DNA of 64,000 nt from Arthrobacter stackebrandtii (lineage in GTDB: Bacteria; Actinomycetota; Actinomycetes; Actinomycetales; Micrococcaceae), in assembly GCF_017876675.1 (NCBI RefSeq), contig NZ_JAGIOI010000001.1, positions 4,340,001-4,404,000 on the forward strand, read 5' to 3'. How positions within the stretch are numbered: position 1 is the first letter of the stretch; every line of letters begins with the position of its first letter. Positions 56,580 to 64,000 of the stretch are shown piece after piece. Made by a program: the position numbers and the translations under genes. Below the pieces are notes generated by a model, which saw nothing but the letters and a program-made list of their open reading frames with translations, made no database searches and was not told where the DNA came from.

Positions 56580-56909
56580 GTGGAAAAGTCATCCCTGACA
56601 GCGCTGGCCCGGGAACTGATGGTTTCAGCCAAGACCAAGAGCAGCGGCCGAAGCGCCCGAACCGTGTACGGCGGGCATGAGCGGATCCTGCGCCAAACGG
56701 TGGTGGCGCTGACGGCCGGGTCAGCCCTCGACGAGCACGACAACCCCGGCGAGGCCACGGTGCAGGTGCTCAGCGGCAAGCTGGTGCTGCGCGCCGGGGA
56801 CGTCTCCTGGGAGGGCTCGCCCGGCGACCACCTGGTGGTTCCCGTGGCACGCCACTCCGTGGACGCGCTGGAGGACTCCACGTTCCTGCTGACGGTGGCA
56901 AAACCCTAG
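56580..56909 (+). CDS. small cupin-domain protein
   Basis: 109 residues from the GTG at 56580 with AAAGGAG upstream. One cupin barrel: LTAGSALDEHDNPGEATVQVLSGKLVLRAGDVSWEGSPGDHLVVPVARHSVDALEDSTFLLTVA. Metal-type residues are partly present (EH, late H), as in small LuxR-type cupins of unknown role. It converges on the Nudix gene with an 8-base gap. Confidence 0.82.
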   Translation: MEKSSLTALARELMVSAKTKSSGRSARTVYGGHERILRQTVVALTAGSALDEHDNPGEATVQVLSGKLVLRAGDVSWEGSPGDHLVVPVARHSVDALEDSTFLLTVAKP

Positions 56910-56917
56910 CCAGGCCG

Positions 56918-57442
56918 TCAGCTGCCCTGTTCCTCCCGGGGAACGGGGCCGCGCGGCGGCGTGTGGGTGCTGGAGGCGACGGTTTCGTTGTCACCGTTCA
57001 GGACCACACGCCAGTGCCCGCGCCCTCCGGCCAGAAAGGCGGGCAGCCAATGGCTGGCGTCGGCCCACATCTGTTCATGGGGCAGCCGTTCCACGGGGTA
57101 CCAGGTGGGCGCTATTTCGCTGCTTTCGGTGGCTTCCCCGGCAAACGTCCGGCAGAGGAACACCGTGGTGAACATGTCCCACTCGGGCTTGGCCGGGAAG
57201 ACAAACTCCACCGTGCCGGCCGGAATCAGGTCCATCGCCTCCACCACCAGGCTGGATTCTTCAGCCACCTCACGGCAGATGGCTGCCACAACGCTTTCCC
57301 CGGGTTCCACGTGCCCGCCGATCCCCACCACTTTTCCGGTGCCGAAGCCTGTTTTTTTCAAGCCCAGCAGCACCTCCTCGCCGGTGCCGCCGTCGGTGCG
57401 GGGACGGATCGGAAAACAGAGGGTCACGGCGGCAGCAGTCAT
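56918..57442 (-). CDS. Nudix hydrolase, MutT/MTH1-like
   Basis: 174 residues. The Nudix box spans about 43-65 (GHVEPGESVVAAICREVAEE) with the metal-binding REVAEE; the usual Gly after EE-x is Ser here. LGLKKTGFGTGKVVGIGGHVEPGE resembles the MTH1 group, which hydrolyses oxidised purine nucleotides. It may clean 8-oxo-dGTP, though broad substrate range is common in the family. Confidence 0.85.
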   Translation of the reverse strand: MTAAAVTLCFPIRPRTDGGTGEEVLLGLKKTGFGTGKVVGIGGHVEPGESVVAAICREVAEESSLVVEAMDLIPAGTVEFVFPAKPEWDMFTTVFLCRTFAGEATESSEIAPTWYPVERLPHEQMWADASHWLPAFLAGGRGHWRVVLNGDNETVASSTHTPPRGPVPREEQGS

Positions 57443-57504
57443 GGAACCAGCCTAGCCCCGCAGGCAGGGCCCCTCCGGCCGGCCCGGACCCATCACGAAA
57501 ACCG

Positions 57505-57990
57505 TCAGTAGTCGATGCGCGCGGCGTTGGCCCGCCATTCGTCGAACGGGTCGACCGGCGTCCCGGCGGACGGACCAGCCTGCGCCACGGGCATGAGGGC
57601 GCCGTCATTTCCCGGGGCAAAGTACTCGTAGAAGAGCGCATCGTCGAAGCCGGCATCGGCCGCATCGTGCCGGTCGGCCGCGAAGTAGACCCTGCCAATC
57701 CGCGCCCACAGCGACGACGCGAGGCACATGGGGCAGGGCTCGCAGCTGCTGTAGAGGGTGGCACCGGAGAGGTCGAAGCTGCCCACCCCTTGGCAGGCGT
57801 TGCGGATGGCTGTCACCTCGGCATGGGCGGTGGGGTCCAGGTTGGCCGTCACCCGGTTCACGCCCGCAAATTGGCGCCCGTCTGCCATGACAACAATGGC
57901 CCCAAACGGGCCGCCGCTGCTGCGGACGTTCTCCACGGCGAGGGCCACCGCCTGGGCCAAGTAATCTCCCGTGCCCTGCGATGAATCCAT
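57505..57990 (-). CDS. guaD: guanine deaminase (cytidine deaminase-like fold)
   Basis: 161 residues from the ATG at 57990 (AAGGAG 7 bases upstream); a longer frame to 58173 has no ribosome site. The zinc site is His56-Ala-Glu58 with Cys86-Pro-Met-Cys89. The sequence order LYSSCEPCPMCLASSLWARIGRVYFAADRHDAADAGFDDALFYEYF matches GuaD rather than TadA. It deaminates guanine to xanthine, the substrate of the divergent xanthine dehydrogenase genes. Confidence 0.88.
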   Translation of the reverse strand: MDSSQGTGDYLAQAVALAVENVRSSGGPFGAIVVMADGRQFAGVNRVTANLDPTAHAEVTAIRNACQGVGSFDLSGATLYSSCEPCPMCLASSLWARIGRVYFAADRHDAADAGFDDALFYEYFAPGNDGALMPVAQAGPSAGTPVDPFDEWRANAARIDY

Positions 57991-58211
57991 GGGACTGCTC
58001 CTTGTTCGGGGCGCCGGCCGCACCGGCCGTGTGGAATCGACCCTAACAAGCGGGCGCGGCGCTGACAACGCCAGCCGGCACCGAACGCCTGCGGGCCGCC
58101 GCCACCCGGCAGATCGGCACGCACCCGCGGCCGGGCCTGTACGCTCTGTGGTAAGAGGAACGCCCTGATGCATCGGGGCACTGCTTGCGACAATGAAGTT
58201 GGAGCACCACT

Positions 58212-59707
58212 ATGGACAACAATGAACTCCTGGCGGGCACGGACCCCGCATTCACGGTCAATGGAGCCCCGCGGCAGTTCGGCCCGGGCCCCGCAAACAC
58301 CACCGCCCTGGACTGGCTGCGCAGCAACGGACTCACCGGTGCCAAGGAAGGCTGTGCGGAGGGCGAATGCGGCGCGTGCGCCATTCTCGTGGCTCAGCCC
58401 GACAGGCACGGCGGAACTGCCTGGACCGCCGTCAACTCCTGCCTCATCCCCATGGCATCCCTCGACGGCCAGGAACTGCTCACGGCCGAGGGGCTCGGAA
58501 CCCCCGGATCACTCCACCCGGTCCAGGAGGCCATGGCCGGCGCCGGCGGATCACAATGCGGCTACTGCACGCCCGGCTTCGTGTGCAGCATGGCCGCGGA
58601 GTACTACCGCCCGGACCGCGGGGCCCCCGCACAGCGCCCGGCGGACAGCGGCGCAGCCCAGCCCTCCGAAACCGGCCCCAACGGCTTTGACCTGCACGCC
58701 CTCAGCGGCAACCTCTGCCGCTGCACGGGGTACCGGCCCATCCGCGACGCCGCCTTTTCCCTTGGCCGGCCTCCCGCAGTGAAGCCCGACGGCGACCCCC
58801 TCGCCGCCCGCTGCGGCTCACCGGCACCGGCGCTTCGCACCACCCTCCTGGAGCGCGGCGACGGCGTCTTTGTGCGGGCCGCGACACTGGAGCAGGCCGC
58901 CTCGCTTTTGGCCGCCAACCCGGGTGCCGTGCTGGTGGCGGGCAGCACCGACTGGGGCGTCGAGGTCACCATCCGCGCACGCCGCGCCCCGCTCGCCATT
59001 GCCATCGACCGGATTCCGGAGCTGGACGCCATCGACGTCCGCGAAGATGAAATCGAGATTGGCGCCGCCGTGCCGCTGAGCGAAATTGAACGCGTGCTGG
59101 GCGCCCGGGTGCCCCTGCTGGGCCAGCTCATCCCCCAGTTCGCCTCCCGCCTGATCCGCAACCGCGCCACCCTGGGCGGCAACCTCGGCACCGCATCCCC
59201 CATCGGCGACAGCCCGCCCGCCCTCCTCGCCCTGGACGCCCGGCTCATCCTGGCCTCCGCGGCCGGCGAGCGCACGGTGCCCCTCTCAGAGTTCTTCACC
59301 GGGTACCGCTCCACGGTCCGGGCAGCCGACGAGCTCATCAAGTCGGTCCTCATCCCTATGCCCCTGGCCGGCCTGACAGCATTCCACAAGGTGGCCAAGC
59401 GCCGCTTTGACGACATCTCCAGTGTCGCGGCCGCTTTCGCCCTGACGCTCGACGGCGGACGGCTCACCCGGGTGCGCATCGGCCTGGGCGGGGTGGCGGC
59501 CACCCCGCTGCGGGCCCGCGCCACGGAGGATGCCCTGGCCGGCCGGCCGTGGACCCGGGAAACCGCGGAGGCGGCCGCGGCCGTGCTGGAAACGGAGGGA
59601 ACACCCATGGACGACCACCGTGCCAGCGCCCGCTACCGGTCCGCGATGCTCGCCAACGCGCTGCTGAAATTGCACGCGGACAGCACCCAGAAACAGGAGG
59701 AGCAGTC

Positions 59708-59711
<4 letters not shown>
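58212..59711 (+). CDS. xdhA: xanthine dehydrogenase, FeS and FAD subunit
   Basis: 499 residues, fused small and medium subunits. The first [2Fe-2S] site is CAEGECGACAILV with a later NSC; the second is CGYCTPGFVCSM with CRCTGY. A low-complexity spacer (about 136-156) separates parts of the helical cluster domain. The FAD domain from about 215 has VLVAGSTDWGV and RNRATLGGNLGTASPIGDSPPALLAL. It moves electrons from the molybdenum site to NAD. Its stop overlaps xdhB. Confidence 0.95.
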
Positions 59712-62137
<2,426 letters not shown>

Positions 62138-62143
62138 GCACCC

Positions 62144-62962
62144 ATGGACTGGCTTGAAGCAGCCACGCACCTGCGCAGCCTGAACGAGCCGGCGGTCATC
62201 GCCACGCTCGTCCAGGTGCGCGGCCACGCACCGCGGGAACCGGGGGCCAAGATGGTGGTCTCCGCCGCCGGCTCCTGGGGAACTGTCGGAGGCGGCAACT
62301 TTGAGGCCGAGGTCATCGACCGCGCGCGTGAACTGATGTCGGGCGGAACAGGCGGCCCGGAGCTCATGTCCTTTCCGCTCAGCGACAAGGCGCCCACCCG
62401 GCACGGCGTGCAGTGCTGCGGCGGGGAGGTCTCGGTGCTGCTGGAGCTGCTGCCCTCCCGCCGCACGGTCGCTGTCTTTGGCATGGGGCATGTCGGCTTC
62501 GAAATAGCCCACATCCTGTCCCGGCTGCCAATCGACCTGGTGCTCGCGGACTCCCGCCCGGACGCCGTCGAGCCCGCAAGGATGGAACCGCTGACCCGCG
62601 GGCCGGCCACCACCACCATCCACCATGCCCCGGCGCCCGAGACCGTGCTGCAGGGGCTGCCGGCCGGGGCGGCGGTGCTCGTGCTCACGCACGACCACGC
62701 CGAGGACCTCATCCTCTGCGACACGGCCCTGCGCGCGCAGGCGGCCGGGGCGGGTCCGGGCTACCTCGGGCTGATCGGCTCCCGCAGCAAGTGGCAGCGG
62801 TTCCGCAAGCGGCTCCTGGAGGAAGGGCACACCGAGGAGGAGCTGGCCCGCATCACCTGCCCCATCGGCCTCGCGGAAATCACCGGCAAGGAACCCATCA
62901 GCATTGCGGTCGGTGTCGCCGCAGACCTCGTACTGCGCTGGGAGCGGGAAAAGGACTCCTGA
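62144..62962 (+). CDS. xdhC: XdhC accessory protein for xanthine dehydrogenase
   Basis: 272 residues. The N-terminal XdhC/CoxI domain has VRGHAPREPGAKMVVSAAGSWGTVGGGNFEA, and the C-terminal Rossmann domain has RRTVAVFGMGHVGFEIAHIL and LTHDHAEDL and GLIGSRSKWQRFRKRL. XdhC binds and sulfurates the molybdenum cofactor before insertion into XdhB. It starts 6 bases after xdhB, completing the xdhABC operon. Confidence 0.93.
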   Translation: MDWLEAATHLRSLNEPAVIATLVQVRGHAPREPGAKMVVSAAGSWGTVGGGNFEAEVIDRARELMSGGTGGPELMSFPLSDKAPTRHGVQCCGGEVSVLLELLPSRRTVAVFGMGHVGFEIAHILSRLPIDLVLADSRPDAVEPARMEPLTRGPATTTIHHAPAPETVLQGLPAGAAVLVLTHDHAEDLILCDTALRAQAAGAGPGYLGLIGSRSKWQRFRKRLLEEGHTEEELARITCPIGLAEITGKEPISIAVGVAADLVLRWEREKDS

Positions 62963-63300
62963 AGCATCGCCGGCTCCCGGCACGGCGGAGGCACGGGACC
63001 AAAACGGCGGAAAACCCGCACCCGGGCGGGACAGCCGAGACGCAGTCGGCGGACCTGACATTTTTTCAGGCCCCGGGCGGCCAATTCGAGGTGCCTGCGG
63101 CGTCCGCCACAGCGCAGGGAAAACACATTTTCACCAGGCCCACAGCTGCACAACCGGCACCGAAAATCCAATATTCAACATTAGGTTTTGCAGGGCAAAA
63201 CATTCATTCTTTGTACTTCCAGCACCGGCCGGCGCACTTCTATGGTCATCTCATGCCGGCGGCCAGCGCCGCAGGCGGCAACCAACGTCCACGCAAACCA
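62963..63300. other. 338-base non-coding region before the transporter relic
   Basis: AT content rises after 63050. It contains a perfect palindrome GTTTTGC-AGG-GCAAAAC at 63185-63201, which may be the operator or promoter region of the transporter whose remains follow. No gene-like frame was found. Confidence 0.5.
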
Positions 63301-63773
63301 TGGAGCCAGCCGTGAAGTTCACACGGTCCCAGATGTTCAAGGCCGCCTTCAGCGACCCCTCCAACGCCCCCGATGTGACCGAGTTCGGCAACACGGACCT
63401 GGCCGGCCATGTGGGCGCCAATTGCTTCGCCATGGGCGATCTTTGCGCACTCGTTGCCGGCTTGGACGCGGCCACGTCTTGGATGTTACGCAGCTTTGTC
63501 GCGGCAGTGCCCGTGGAATTGGGGGAAGCCGCTAAGCTCGACGGCGCCAGCAGCTTTCGTTTTGTCCGCTCCGTGCTCTTCCCCCTGGTTGCGCCCGGCG
63601 TGGTGGCCTGCTCCGAGTTTTCCGTCATCTCCACCTGGAACGACTTCCTGTTTGCCAAGACGTTCATCATCTCGGCGCAGGAAAATTCCATCATGACCGA
63701 CCCGGTGCTGATCTTCTTCATCGCCGTACAGCGCAGGCTCGTCTCCGGCTTGGCCGGCGCCGTGAAGGGATAG
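63301..63773 (+). pseudogene. relic of a sugar ABC transporter: binding-protein fragment fused to a MalG-type permease fragment
   Basis: A single open frame joins unrelated pieces. About residues 5-40 (KFTRSQMFKAAFSDPSNAPDVTEFGNTDLAGHV) look like the early part of a solute-binding protein. From about 60 on (SWMLRSFVAAVPVELGEAAKLDGASSFRFVRSVLFPLVAPG) is a permease EAA loop, then STWNDFLFAKTFI, then a jump to PVLIFFIAVQRRLVSGLAGAVKG, the permease C-terminus. The signal peptide, most of the binding protein, the first permease and several spans are missing. So large deletions happened to fall in frame. It probably served the adjacent hexosaminidase pathway. Confidence 0.65.
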
Positions 63774-63845
63774 CCGTACGGGCACCGCCCCGCCGGCAAC
63801 CACCACAACTCCAGTACCCACCCCATTTCAACAAAGGATGCTTCA

Positions 63846-64000
63846 TTGACTGCCCCCAACCTGGTCCCCGTCCCCTGGTCCCTTCAGGACAACCCCCTGG
63901 GTGCCGCCGTGCGCCTCGATGGCGGCACCACCCTGTCCAGCGATCCGCAGCTGGCCCCGGCCAGGCGCTGGCTGGCGCGTGCACTGGGCGCGGCCACCGG
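63846..64000 (+). CDS. beta-N-acetylhexosaminidase, GH20 family (start only, cut at right edge)
   Basis: The frame starts with TTG at 63846 (AAAGGA 7 bases upstream) and runs off the window: 51 residues starting TAPNLVPVPWSLQDNPLGAAVRLDGGTTLSSDPQLAPARRWLARAL. This fits the N-terminal GH20b domain that precedes the catalytic barrel. It would release GlcNAc from chitooligosaccharides or glycoconjugates. The catalytic residues lie outside the window, so the call rests on the N-terminal domain only. Confidence 0.65.
   Translation, partial: MTAPNLVPVPWSLQDNPLGAAVRLDGGTTLSSDPQLAPARRWLARALGAAT

Overview
The window is GC-rich chromosomal DNA with dense, short-gapped operons, frequent GTG starts and ATGA stop/start overlaps. 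Three things point to an actinobacterium of the Arthrobacter type (Micrococcaceae). The first is the block gcvH - FHA (GarA/OdhI type) - MerR (FtsR type) - DUF151 nuclease - MerR - gcvP, which parallels the mycobacterial Rv1826-Rv1832 order. The second is the parA-scpA-scpB-pseudouridine synthase-tyrA-cmk-plsC-der core block. The third is an AldO-type alditol oxidase. The genus is inferred from gene order and protein similarity that I recognise, not from a search.

Layout: 0-2.2 kb holds an esterase (cut at the left edge), a small membrane protein and a ROK sugar kinase. 2.3-11 kb holds central carbon genes: an acyl-CoA synthetase, pyruvate carboxylase and glycine decarboxylase P-protein. 11-15.2 kb is an orphan ParA plus the MerR/DUF151/FHA/gcvH block. 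15.4-24.5 kb is mixed: a two-subunit fluoride channel, a YjaB-like acetyltransferase, a lactonase, a lipoprotein, a TauE permease, an acyl-CoA dehydrogenase, a GyrI-like protein, a YhhN protein and a HAD phosphatase. 24.5-25.0 kb has a broken DUF488 gene and tRNA-Pro(GGG). 25.2-32.7 kb is the conserved core block on the minus strand. 32.9-35.4 kb is an ABC ATPase with its DUF6297 membrane partner. 35.4-41.6 kb is a LacI-controlled sugar ABC operon with ThuA and Gfo/Idh enzymes, facing an alditol oxidase (41.9-43.2 kb). 43.9-49.1 kb has two dicarboxylate-type symporters and a DcuS/DcuR-type two-component system. 49.9-56.4 kb is the propionate/2-methylcitrate locus (prpE, GntR regulator, prpD, prpB, prpC). 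56.6-63 kb has a cupin, a Nudix protein and a purine-catabolic set (guanine deaminase diverging from xdhA-xdhB-xdhC). The right edge has the remains of a sugar ABC transporter and the start of a GH20 hexosaminidase.

How it works together: the metabolic theme is catabolism of fatty acids, propionate, C4-acids, polyols/sugars and purines feeding the TCA cycle, with pyruvate carboxylase as the anaplerotic step and a GarA-type 2-oxoglutarate regulator nearby. Several regulatory circuits can be read from the DNA. A near-identical palindrome (TTACTGnnTAGTAAC) sits upstream of both the acyl-CoA synthetase and the acyl-CoA dehydrogenase, 18 kb apart. Twin TGTATACA palindromes flank the prpE/GntR intergenic region. 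LacI-type operator copies lie on both sides of the sugar operon promoter.

I saw no CRISPR array, prophage, insertion sequence or obvious defence system. The least explained DNA is a perfect 20-bp-arm hairpin at 41.7 kb, two 79-bp direct repeats at 43.4-43.6 kb, and two deletion-type pseudogenes (DUF488 at 24.5 kb, ABC transporter at 63.3 kb).
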